From contig JABZGZ010000010.1 of assembly GCA_015259105.1 (NCBI GenBank), forward strand, positions 1-24,437: a stretch of DNA of 24,437 nucleotides. The letters run 5' to 3'. This document shows positions 1 to 7,800 of this stretch, piece after piece. Source of the DNA: Atopobium sp. (GTDB taxonomy: Bacteria; Actinomycetota; Coriobacteriia; Coriobacteriales; Atopobiaceae). The notes under the pieces were generated by a model. The model saw only the letters and a program-made list of their open reading frames with translations, did no database searches and was not told the DNA's origin. Position 1 is the first letter of the stretch. The number at the start of each line of letters is the position of its first letter. Both the position numbers and the translations under genes were made by a program.

Positions 1-1
1 G

Positions 2-106
2 TATGGAATAGAAGTAGTGATGGATGAGCTTGATAAAGCACAAGTATCTTATAAGTATTTGTTTGCTAATTCTTCTGGAGAAGTTGCTTTACGCTCAGCA
101 AAATAA
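2..106 (+). CDS. 3' end of an unidentified protein-coding gene (partial)
   Basis: An open frame enters from the left edge and reads 34 codons before TAA at 104-106. The visible tail begins YGIEVVMDELDK and ends VALRSAK. I do not recognise the family. A strong hairpin starts a few bases after the stop and would serve as the gene's terminator, which is the best reason to believe the frame is a real gene end. With only 34 residues visible it could also be a chance frame. Confidence 0.45.
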   Translation, partial: YGIEVVMDELDKAQVSYKYLFANSSGEVALRSAK

Positions 107-131
107 AAAAGAGCTCCCGAAGGAGCTCTTA
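107..131. terminator. Bidirectional intrinsic terminator
   Basis: AAGAGCTCC and GGAGCTCTT form a 9-bp stem around a tight loop. On the minus strand the stem is followed by a run of T, so it terminates the tRNA-Arg transcript. On the plus strand it lies directly after the partial gene that stops at 106, so it may serve both. Confidence 0.8.
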
Positions 132-139
132 AGTTCAAG

Positions 140-216
140 TGGTGCGGCGTATAGGATTCGAACCTATGACGCCCTGATTCGTAGTCAGGTCCTCTATCCA
201 GCTGAGGTAACGCCGC
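140..216 (-). tRNA. tRNA-Arg (anticodon ACG)
   Basis: Read on the minus strand, the sequence folds as a cloverleaf. The acceptor GCGGCGT pairs with ACGCCGC. The anticodon arm is CCTGA-CTACGAA-TCAGG and the T arm is ATAGG-TTCGAAT-CCTAT. The anticodon ACG would be read as inosine-CG and decode CGU/CGC/CGA arginine codons. A discriminator A and an encoded CCA follow the acceptor stem (140-143). A terminator follows immediately. Confidence 0.96.
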
Positions 217-289
217 GTGCAAGTAGATAGAATGCCATTTTCCAGTTGAAAAAGCAAGACTAATCTTAGAAAAAGTTCTTCTTGATAAG

Positions 290-319
290 AAAAAAGCTCG
301 TTGCAGAGATGCAACGAGC
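290..319 (-). terminator. Intrinsic terminator of tRNA-Ser
   Basis: On the minus strand GCTCGTTGCA and TGCAACGAGC form a perfect 10-bp stem with a 4-base loop, followed by six T. It lies 10 bases beyond the 3' end of tRNA-Ser and separates the two tRNA genes into different transcripts. Confidence 0.9.
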
Positions 320-328
320 AGAAAATTC

Positions 329-419
329 TGGCGGAGAGCTGGGGATTCGAACCCCAGATGGGCTTGGGGCCCATACTCGCTTAGCAGGCGAGCACCTTCG
401 GCCTCTCGGTCAGCTCTCC
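329..419 (-). tRNA. tRNA-Ser (anticodon GCT)
   Basis: The minus-strand sequence has the acceptor GGAGAGC, an anticodon arm CTCGC-CTGCTAA-GCGAG with anticodon GCT, and a T arm CTGGGG-TTCGAAT-CCCCAG. The long variable arm (TATGGGC/GCCCATA-type) is typical of class II serine tRNAs. It decodes AGC/AGU. Discriminator G and CCA are encoded (329-332). It has its own promoter and terminator. Confidence 0.96.
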
Positions 420-436
420 AAAATGGGTGCTTGAGA

Positions 437-465
437 ATGATACCCCGAACTGGCGTCACTCACAA
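437..465 (-). promoter_or_regulatory. Promoter of tRNA-Ser
   Basis: On the minus strand a -35 box TTGTGA (460-465) and a -10 box TATCAT (437-442) are separated by exactly 17 bases. The predicted start lies about 10 bases in front of the mature tRNA-Ser 5' end. It sits directly behind the gluQ stop codon. Confidence 0.65.
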
Positions 466-474
466 TAAGACATT

Positions 475-1410
475 TTACAAAACATGTGAAAAATGCTCAA
501 CAACCACGTTTTTTCGGTGAGCGCGAAGTATCTCCCAAGAAAAACGATTTGCAATTTGTACTGCGGAAAGGGGCTCATTCTCTTTCGTGAGACCTACGCA
601 ATAAGCAAGAAAGCCAAGAATCTCTTCTGGTGTTTTTCCTTGGGATCTAAGGACACCAATGTCTAGATCATGATTGCGTTTTGAAAGTCGCCTACCATCA
701 GGCGCAACAAGTAGAGGGAGGTGAGCGTAGATGGGATGAGAAAAACCAAGCACGTCTTGCAGATAAAGCTGTCTGGGCGTTGAAGACAGAAGATCTGATC
801 CTCTAACTACTTCAGTTACGCCCATGTCAGCATCGTCAACTACTACAGCAAGCTGATATGCAAAGACTTCGTCTGCACGTTGGACAATAAAGTCTCCACA
901 TAATTTAGAAAGATTTTGAGATGTTTGATCATAGACTTTGTCTTCAAACACGTAGGTCTTATTAGGAACTCGTATGCGAGTTGCTGGGATTTTATGTTTA
1001 GAAAGCTCTTCACGCTCAGATTTGCTCAGGTTGCGGCAGGTTCCCGCATAGACATATGCACCATCGCTGGCATGAGGGGCTTGTGCAGCGTGTAAGTCTG
1101 CTCGGGAACAAAAGCAAGGATACAAAAGTACCTGTTGTTTCAATTTCAATAGAGCGTCTTGATAGAGCTCCGTACGCTTGCTTTGGAAAAACGGTCCTCT
1201 GTCCCAAGTTAGTCCCAGCCACTGTAAATCATCCAGGAGAAGAGAGGTGTATTGAGGATTATGAGCACGAATATCCAGGTCTTCGACGCGAAGAATAAAG
1301 CTGCCATTTTGGGAACGAACACTGGCCCAAGCCATAAGGGCCGAGAAAACGTTACCTAGGTGCATTCTTCCAGAAGGTGTGGGTGCAAATCTTCCAACGC
1401 AAGAACTCAT
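475..1410 (-). CDS. gluQ: Glutamyl-Q tRNA(Asp) synthetase
   Basis: This 311-residue protein is a stand-alone glutamyl-tRNA synthetase catalytic core without an anticodon-binding domain, the length and build of GluQRS. That enzyme attaches glutamate to queuosine at position 34 of tRNA-Asp in the cytoplasm. The class I signature HLGN is at 17-20 after FAPTPSGRM, and the KMSKS-like loop is RLSKR at 241-245. A zinc-site pattern is visible: CFC at 99-101 and YAGTC at 121-125 (CxC...YxxxC). LRVEDLD at 40-46 matches the glutamate-binding strand of GluRS-like enzymes. The ATG lies two bases after the stop of the GNAT gene, so the pair is probably co-transcribed and translationally coupled. A GluRS fragment is unlikely because the protein is full length for the GluQ family. 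Confidence 0.9.
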   Translation of the reverse strand: MSSCVGRFAPTPSGRMHLGNVFSALMAWASVRSQNGSFILRVEDLDIRAHNPQYTSLLLDDLQWLGLTWDRGPFFQSKRTELYQDALLKLKQQVLLYPCFCSRADLHAAQAPHASDGAYVYAGTCRNLSKSEREELSKHKIPATRIRVPNKTYVFEDKVYDQTSQNLSKLCGDFIVQRADEVFAYQLAVVVDDADMGVTEVVRGSDLLSSTPRQLYLQDVLGFSHPIYAHLPLLVAPDGRRLSKRNHDLDIGVLRSQGKTPEEILGFLAYCVGLTKENEPLSAVQIANRFSWEILRAHRKNVVVEHFSHVL

Positions 1411-1412
1411 TC

Positions 1413-2042
1413 TTAGAGATCTCCCGCATAGATATAGGCAAAGCCAAAGTCTTGTCCGTTCGCTTTAACCGGAGCTTCATCTTTACAGACAAGGCCCTTG
1501 TGTTGATAGAAACTAATGTCGCAGTCATCATCTGTTGCAAGGAAGCAATGCTTAGCTCTTTGCTCTTTCAAAAAATTGAGCATATAGGAAAAGAGCATAC
1601 CGCCGACACCTTTTCCTTGAGCAGCAGGGCTTACGCAGAATAGTGTAATTTCCCACTTGGGAGTTTTGACTCCTTCATTCCAGTATTTGCAGATCAGATT
1701 TGATTCGACGGTACCAACGGCTTCATAGCCTTCAAAGTCTTTCGGGCTTAAGAGCTTTTTAGCTGTAATGGTTGAGGCATTTTCAAGCTCAATCCATTTC
1801 TGCTTATCTTCTGGATCTTCTCCGTTGGAGCAGAAAATAAAGCCGAGAACTGTATTTCCGTGTTTTGCAACAAAACGATGAGTTGAAACACCAATGTAGT
1901 AAGAAATATCAATGGTAGCCAGAGACCTACTGGTCTCTTTAGATTCATCGCCGTCCAAGTACCAGACACGTTCAACGATTGAGATAAGTTCTGGTAAGTC
2001 AGTATCTTCGAAGGGGACTATGATTGGAGTATCGGCAGACAT
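1413..2042 (-). CDS. GNAT-family N-acetyltransferase
   Basis: This 209-residue cytoplasmic protein has the acetyl-CoA pyrophosphate-binding motif QGKGVGG at 142-148, directly after the beta strand WEITLFCVSP, and a C-terminal part with SFYQHKGL (177-184). That combination is typical of a single-domain GNAT acyltransferase. The substrate cannot be read from the sequence. The start ATG has GAAAGGAAC upstream as ribosome-binding site. It is the first gene of a two-gene unit with gluQ. No known link between such an acetyltransferase and queuosine is implied. Confidence 0.8.
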   Translation of the reverse strand: MSADTPIIVPFEDTDLPELISIVERVWYLDGDESKETSRSLATIDISYYIGVSTHRFVAKHGNTVLGFIFCSNGEDPEDKQKWIELENASTITAKKLLSPKDFEGYEAVGTVESNLICKYWNEGVKTPKWEITLFCVSPAAQGKGVGGMLFSYMLNFLKEQRAKHCFLATDDDCDISFYQHKGLVCKDEAPVKANGQDFGFAYIYAGDL

Positions 2043-2078
2043 ATGAAATAGTTCCTTTCAGGCGTTTTACAGCGGAAG

Positions 2079-2107
2079 ATTATAGAATAGTTTCAAGTTT
2101 GTTTACA
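2079..2107 (-). promoter_or_regulatory. Promoter of the GNAT-gluQ unit
   Basis: On the minus strand a perfect TATAAT (2079-2084) lies 17 bases after a weak -35 TGTAAA (2102-2107). The predicted start is about 30 bases upstream of the GNAT ATG. The region between 2043 and 2182 also must hold the divergent purH promoter, which I could not pin down. Confidence 0.5.
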
Positions 2108-2182
2108 TCTAGTACGTAGTGTTTCGCAGCTGATAGGCTGTAAGTGTTTCTGATAGCAAGTGTCGAACACAAAGGAGCGGCA

Positions 2183-3772
2183 ATGGCTGAGGCCCCTATC
2201 AAACGTGCGCTAATTTCGGTAACAGACAAAACAGGTATTGTTGAATTTGCACAAACGCTTACTAAAGAGTTTGGCGTTGAGGTAATTTCAACAGGCGGAA
2301 CCGCAAAAATCCTCGAAGAGGCTGGTGTTCCCGTAATTCCTATTGAGTCTTATACCGGATTTCCAGAGATGATGGACGGCCGCGTTAAGACATTACATCC
2401 TCGCGTCCATGGTGGCCTCTTATGTCGCAGAGATAATCCTGGTCATGTTGCAGACGCAGAGAACAATGGTATCGGCATGATTGACCTGGTCTGCGTTAAC
2501 CTTTATGAGTTTGAGAAGACTGTTGCTGATCCATCAGTAACTCTAGAAAATGCAATTGAGCACATCGATATTGGCGGACCTTCAATGCTCCGCTCTGCTG
2601 CAAAGAATAACGATTTTGTTACGGTTGTTGTTGATCCGGCAGATTATGGTCGTGTTCTTGATGAGATGCGTGCCAATGACGGTGCAACTACAAGGGCTTC
2701 TCGCCAGCAGCTGGCTTTGAAGGTATTTAAGACAACGGCTGCATACGATGGCGCTATTGCCGCATATCTTTCTGGTGTTGTTGAAGCGGAGCAAAGTAAA
2801 TTCCCAGAGACTTTGCTGGTAAAGGCAACAAAAGAGCAAGATCTTCGTTACGGAGAAAATCCTCAGCAGTCCGCAGCGTTTTATAAGATGCCTGGAGCTC
2901 CTGCACACTCTCTGGCAAACGCTCAGCAGCTTCAGGGTAAGCCCTTGTCTTACAACAATTTACTTGATACTGATGCAGCTTGGGCTGCTGTTCGTGAGTT
3001 TGATGACCCATCGGTCATTATTTTGAAGCACCAGAATCCTTGTGGATCTGCTACGGCGGAAAATGTTGTTGAGGCATACAATCGAGCATTTGCTTGCGAT
3101 CCACTGTCTGCCTTTGGCGGAATTATTGCAGTAAACAGAGAAGTTCCGCTGGAGTTTGTTGAGCACTTTGCAGATATCAATAAGCAGTTTGTTGAGGTTC
3201 TTATTGCACCAAGCTTCACAGAAGAGGCTCTTGAGCGCCTGTCAAAGAGAACAAATCTTCGCGTATTGGCTACGGGCGGAATCGATAGAAGCCGCGAGCT
3301 TGAGATGAGAACTGTTGACGGAGGTCTTTTAGTACAAGACCTCGATCATGCAGATGAAACTGCAGAGAGCTTTGAGGTTGTTACCAAGCGCCAACCAACT
3401 CCAGAAGAGCTGAATGATTTGGTATTTGCTTGGAAAGTTTGTAAGACCGTTAAGTCAAACGCTATTTTGGTTGCAAAAGATCAAGCTGGAATTGGCATGG
3501 GACCAGGCCAGCCAAACCGTGTTGACGCTGCTCTTCTCGCGTGCGAGCGAGCTGAAGCTGCTTGCGAACGCATGGGAATTGATTCAAAGAACCTTGTGGC
3601 TGCATCCGACGCGTTTTTCCCATTCCGAGATAACGTTGATACCTTGGCAGCCCATGGCGTAACAGCCATTATTCAGCCAGGCGGATCAGTCAGAGATGAT
3701 GAGTCTATTGCTGCTTGTGATGAGTATGGTATTGCAATGGTGTTTACAGGAAAGCGACACTTTAGGCACTAA
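2183..3772 (+). CDS. purH: Bifunctional AICAR formyltransferase / IMP cyclohydrolase
   Basis: PurH catalyses the last two steps of de novo IMP synthesis: formylation of AICAR by 10-formyl-THF, then ring closure. The N-terminal MGS-like cyclohydrolase domain is shown by GVEVISTGGTAK and KTLHPRVHGG (69-78). The transformylase domain is shown by RYGENPQQ (222-229), the catalytic-type KHQNPCG with Lys282-His283, DPLSAFGGI, and the C-terminal PGGSVRDDE and FTGKRHFRH. I chose ATG 2183 (529 residues) because AAAGGAG sits 6 bases upstream; the in-frame ATG at 2144 has no such site and would add 13 unconserved residues. No terminator separates it from the next gene 53 bases on, so both are probably co-transcribed. 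Confidence 0.96.
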   Translation: MAEAPIKRALISVTDKTGIVEFAQTLTKEFGVEVISTGGTAKILEEAGVPVIPIESYTGFPEMMDGRVKTLHPRVHGGLLCRRDNPGHVADAENNGIGMIDLVCVNLYEFEKTVADPSVTLENAIEHIDIGGPSMLRSAAKNNDFVTVVVDPADYGRVLDEMRANDGATTRASRQQLALKVFKTTAAYDGAIAAYLSGVVEAEQSKFPETLLVKATKEQDLRYGENPQQSAAFYKMPGAPAHSLANAQQLQGKPLSYNNLLDTDAAWAAVREFDDPSVIILKHQNPCGSATAENVVEAYNRAFACDPLSAFGGIIAVNREVPLEFVEHFADINKQFVEVLIAPSFTEEALERLSKRTNLRVLATGGIDRSRELEMRTVDGGLLVQDLDHADETAESFEVVTKRQPTPEELNDLVFAWKVCKTVKSNAILVAKDQAGIGMGPGQPNRVDAALLACERAEAACERMGIDSKNLVAASDAFFPFRDNVDTLAAHGVTAIIQPGGSVRDDESIAACDEYGIAMVFTGKRHFRH

Positions 3773-3825
3773 TCTGCTAAGCCGGGAATAGCAGTTCATT
3801 TCATAAAAAGTTGGGGGAGGACACT

Positions 3826-4488
3826 GTGGACCAGGAAGAGTTAGAAGCGGCTCAGAAGTTTGAGCTTGATAATCCAGAACTTGTTTGTCGTTGGAGACTT
3901 GCTGGAGGTGTTCTCCCTCTTGATAACAGGCATTTACGTGCGCTGAGTAGACGAGTTGTTGCTCAAAAAGATGTTTCTCCGCATTTGATTGCTTGGGCTA
4001 AGCAGCACATCGAGGGAACGCTCAAAGAGGGATCGCAAGAATATCCAGACGGCGTTCTTATGATTTTGCTCGAGAGCAATGGTCAGGCCGCTATGACAGT
4101 TGGTCCTTACCAGTCTTTAGAGGAGAGCTCTGTTCTATCTCTCGCGGGTCGCGCAAGAATTTCACAGCGAGAAGAGCAGCAAACTCATTGCGCGCCAGAA
4201 GTGCTCTGGCTAGTGAAGGACGGAAAGCTTATCGCAGGTATCTCAGAAGAAAGCGTTCGATCAGGAGCCACAAGTCTGGTGCTTGATTTGGCACAAACCC
4301 TGCATGAGCCAACTGAGTTTAATCCAGATGTTGTCGCACAGGTATTTGATGGAACTGCTGATTTTGATGAAGCCTTCCTTACTTCAGACGAGCACGGAGT
4401 CGTTTGCGCATCTGATGCTGAAGGTGAGATAGGAGAGCGTTTCTTATTTGGTTATAAGAAGCTTTGTGAAATCAAAGCGTCTAAGTAA
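3826..4488 (+). CDS. Uncharacterised protein, possibly a degenerate class IV aminotransferase-like protein
   Basis: A 220-residue soluble protein. The start is GTG 3826, placed 5 bases after a very strong GGGGGAGG. I do not firmly recognise it. Weak resemblance to class IV aminotransferase / aminodeoxychorismate lyase proteins is seen in EVLWLVKDGKLIAG, in SGATSLVLDLAQTL (compare the family's GITR..VLELA) and in DEAFLTSDEHGVV (compare ADEVFLTSS.RGV). The segment where the family carries the PLP lysine and the EGxxSN motif looks shortened or missing, so PLP chemistry is doubtful. It follows purH in the same direction with no terminator between. It could equally be a lineage-specific protein with no enzymatic role. 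Confidence 0.7.
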   Translation: MDQEELEAAQKFELDNPELVCRWRLAGGVLPLDNRHLRALSRRVVAQKDVSPHLIAWAKQHIEGTLKEGSQEYPDGVLMILLESNGQAAMTVGPYQSLEESSVLSLAGRARISQREEQQTHCAPEVLWLVKDGKLIAGISEESVRSGATSLVLDLAQTLHEPTEFNPDVVAQVFDGTADFDEAFLTSDEHGVVCASDAEGEIGERFLFGYKKLCEIKASK

Positions 4489-4525
4489 TCAAAAGAGATA
4501 TGACGCTAAGGTGCGGCTATTAAAG

Positions 4526-4565
4526 AGCACTCAACGTGCAGTAAGACTTTCGCGCGTTGAGTGCT
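4526..4565. terminator. Strong hairpin after the purH-downstream gene
   Basis: AGCACTCAACGTGC (4526-4539) pairs with GCGCGTTGAGTGCT (4552-4565) over 14 bp including one G-T wobble, with a 12-base loop. It lies 37 bases past the stop at 4488. No T run follows on the plus strand, so it may be a weak terminator or an RNA 3'-end stabiliser rather than a classic intrinsic terminator. Confidence 0.5.
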
Positions 4566-4674
4566 TACGTAAAAATTTGTCTAATTTTCAGACAGATGGC
4601 TGCTTGCGTACTTGAATATTTTGTCGATTTACAAAAAAGTTGCACTTTACTGTTATGTTTATTTTGCAATTCCG

Positions 4675-4694
4675 CAGGTAGAAAATCCTACCTG
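4675..4694. repeat. Inverted repeat in the PFOR upstream region
   Basis: CAGGTAG (4675-4681) and CTACCTG (4688-4694) are perfect inverted copies separated by 6 bases. A partial third copy, ATAGGTA, follows within 10 bases. The size and spacing fit a dimeric repressor operator or a small RNA hairpin. No regulator is assigned. Confidence 0.5.
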
Positions 4695-4726
4695 AAAATA
4701 GGTATTTATTGGCTCATATTTCTGAT

Positions 4727-4756
4727 TTGTTTCGTTGTTTTTTTGCGCAATAATAA
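4727..4756 (+). promoter_or_regulatory. Candidate PFOR promoter with overlapping inverted repeat
   Basis: TTGTTT (4727-4732) and TAATAA (4751-4756) are spaced by 18 bases. The -10 box is embedded in the imperfect inverted repeat CGCAATAAT-(6 bases)-ATTATGCG (4746-4768), which has one unpaired base. Operator placement over a -10 box would suit repression. The call rests on weak matches only. Confidence 0.35.
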
Positions 4757-4883
4757 AAGCATTATGCGACCGCTGCCGGCCGAACTATGAAACTTGTTTC
4801 CGTAGTCACCCAGGGTCTACAGCTTTATTTTGGATCGCACAGACGCATACTGTGAGAAATCACAGATTAGGCAAGGAGAGGAA

Positions 4884-7800
4884 ATGGCAAGAAAGTTTAA
4901 GTCCATGGACGGTAACAACGCCGCGGCTTACGTGTCGTACGCGTTTACCGAGGTAGCGGGCATTTACCCAATTACCCCATCAAGTCCAATGGCAGACTAT
5001 GTTGACCAGTGGTCCGCCCAGGGTGTAAAGAACATCTTTGGTACAACCGTCAAGGTTGTCGAGATGCAGTCCGAGGCTGGCGCAGCTGGTGCTGTTCACG
5101 GTTCTCTTGGTTCAGGCGCTCTGACCACTACTTACACCGCTTCTCAGGGCCTCTTGCTCATGCTTCCAAACATGTACAAGATTGCCGGCGAGCAGCTCCC
5201 TGGTGTTTTCCACGTCAGCGCACGTACCGTTGCAACCCACGCACTGAACATCTTTGGCGATCACTCTGACGTTATGTCTGCTCGCCAGACTGGCTTTGCA
5301 CTTCTCGCAGAAGGCAACGTCCAGGAGGTTATGGATCTGGCTCCTGTTGCTCACCTCGCAGCAATCAAGGGCAAGGTTCCATTTGTTAACTTCTTCGACG
5401 GCTTCCGTACTTCTCACGAGATTCAGAAGGTTGCTGTTTGGGATTACGCTGATCTGGCTGAGATGTGCGACATGGACGCTGTCCAGGCATTCCGTGATCA
5501 CGCACTGAATCCAGAGCACCCATCAAGCCGCGGTTCCCACGAGAACGGCGATATCTTCTTCCAGCACCGCGAGGCATGCAACGAGGTTTATAACCAGCTG
5601 CCAGCAGTTGTTGAAGACTACATGAACCAGATCAACGCTAAGCTTGGTACTGACTACGGTCTGTTCAACTACTACGGTGCAGAAGACGCTGACCGCGTTG
5701 TTATCTGCATGGGTTCCTTCTGCGATACCCTCGAAGAGGTTATCGATTACCTGAACGCTCATGGCGAGAAGGTCGGTCTGGTTAAGGTCCGCCTCTATCG
5801 TCCATTCTCTGTAAAGCACTTTGTTGACGTTCTTCCTGAGTCCGTCAAGAAGATTGCTGTTCTCGACCGTACCAAGGAGCCAGGTTCCGTTGGTGAGCCT
5901 CTCTATGAAGACGTTGTTTCTTCCCTCTATGAGGCTGGTCGTACAGGCATTAAGGTTGTTGGCGGTCGTTACGGTCTTGGTTCCAAGGACACCCCACCAT
6001 CATCCGCATTCGCAATCTTCGAGGAGCTCAAGAAGGATGCTCCTCAGCGTGAGTTCACCGTTGGTATTGTCGACGACGTTACTAACCTGTCTCTCCCAGA
6101 GGATCCTGAGGCTCCTAACACTGCAGCTGAGGGCACCATTGAGTGCAAGTTCTGGGGTATCGGCGGCGACGGTACCGTTGGTGCTAACAAGAACTCCATT
6201 AAGATTATTGGTGACCACACTGATAAATATGTTCAGGCATACTTCCAGTATGACTCCAAGAAGACCGGCGGTATCACCATCAGCCACCTGCGCTTTGGTG
6301 ATCACAAGATCCGTTCTCCTTACTATGTCACCAAGGCAGATTTTGTCGCATGCCACGTTCCTGCATACATCATCAAGGGCTACAAGATGGTCCGCGACGT
6401 CAAGCCTGGCGGTACCTTCCTGGTCAACTGCCAGTGGGATGCAGAGGAGTTTGCACACCACCTGCCAGCAGAGGCAAAGCGCTACATTGCTAAGAACAAC
6501 ATCAACGTTTATCTGATCAACGCAATTGACCTTGCCAAGGAAATTGGTATGGGCAAGCGCACCAACACCATTCTTCAGTCCGCATTCTTTGCTCTTGCAA
6601 AGGTTCTCCCAGAGGCAGACGCGCTTCAGTACATGAAGGATGCTGCAACTCACTCTTACCTGAAGAAGGGCCAGAACATCGTCGATATGAACCACAAGGC
6701 AATCGACGCTGGTGCTACTGCATTTACTAAGATTGAGATTCCTGCTGATTGGGCTACTGCAGAGGATGCTCCAAGCACAATCACCCTTGAGGGCCGTGAG
6801 GCTCTGCTCAAGCAGGTTCGCGACATCATGACTCCAGTCTCTCGTATGGAGGGTGACGCACTTCCTGTTTCTGCATTTAAGAACCACGTTGATGGCCAGT
6901 TTGAGCTTGGCGCTGCTGCTTACGAGAAGCGCGGCATTGCTGTCGTTGTTCCTGAGTGGAACGTCGAGAAGTGCATCCAGTGTAACCAGTGCGCTTATGT
7001 CTGCCCACACGCAGTCATCCGTCCATTCGTCCTTACCGACGAAGAGGTTGCTGCTGCACCAGCACAGTCTCAGTTTAAGGATGCCGTTGGTCCTAAGGCT
7101 AAGGGCTACAAGTTTGAGATTGCTATTTCTCAGCTCGACTGCACCGGTTGCTCCAACTGCGTCTACATCTGCCCTGCAGATGCTCTGACCATGAAGCCAA
7201 TCGAGGAGCAGGAGTCCAAGCAGGAGATCTTTGACTACGCAGTCAACCACGTCTCCGAGAAGACCGAGCTTGTCGCTAACAACGTCAAGGCATCTCAGTT
7301 CAAGAAGCCTCTTCTTGAGTTCTCCGGTTCCTGCGCAGGCTGCGCTGAGACTAGCTACGGCCGCCTGGTCACTCAGCTCTTTGGCGATCGTATGTTCATC
7401 TCCAACGCAACTGGTTGCTCCTCCATTTGGGGTAACCCAGCTTCCTGCTCACCATTTACTACCGATGCAAATGGTCACGGTCCAGCATGGAACAACTCCC
7501 TCTTCGAGGACAATGCAGAGCACGGTATGGGTCTGATGCTTGGTCACCAGGCACAGCAGAAGCGTCTTCTGGAGCTTGCTCAGCAGCTTGTCGATGAGGA
7601 CGGCGCATCTCAGGACCTCAAGGATGCTGCTAAGGCATGGATTGAGTCCGTCAACGACGCAGCTCTCTCCAAGGAAGCTTCTAAGACTTTCGTAGTTGAG
7701 CTTGAGAAGTCTGATCTTCCAGCAGCTAAGGAAATCCTTGCTAACAAGAGCTTCCTCACCAAGAAGTCCTTCTGGATCTTCGGTGGCGACGGTTGGGCAT

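Larger units (their letters stand above)
4489..4883 (+). promoter_or_regulatory. Long upstream region of the PFOR gene
   Basis: 395 bases without a credible gene. It holds a 14-bp hairpin at 4526-4565, a 7-bp inverted repeat at 4675-4694, a candidate promoter at 4727-4756 and an imperfect inverted repeat at 4746-4768. The middle part is clearly richer in A and T than the flanking genes. No TPP, SAM or other riboswitch core was recognised. The ribosome-binding site AAGGAGAGG is at 4873-4881. Confidence 0.6.

Noticed and set aside
49..459. Minus-strand frame of 136 codons at the left edge
   Set aside because: It runs straight through two tRNA genes and two terminators.
2144..2182. Upstream start for purH
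   Set aside because: The 13 extra residues do not resemble PurH and precede the clear ribosome-binding site of ATG 2183.
4557..4790. 77-codon frame in the PFOR leader
   Set aside because: It starts with TTG inside a hairpin without a ribosome-binding site and has a composition expected of AT-rich non-coding DNA.
4489..4883. TPP or other riboswitch controlling PFOR
   Set aside because: No conserved aptamer core such as the CTGAGA element was found; only simple inverted repeats are visible.
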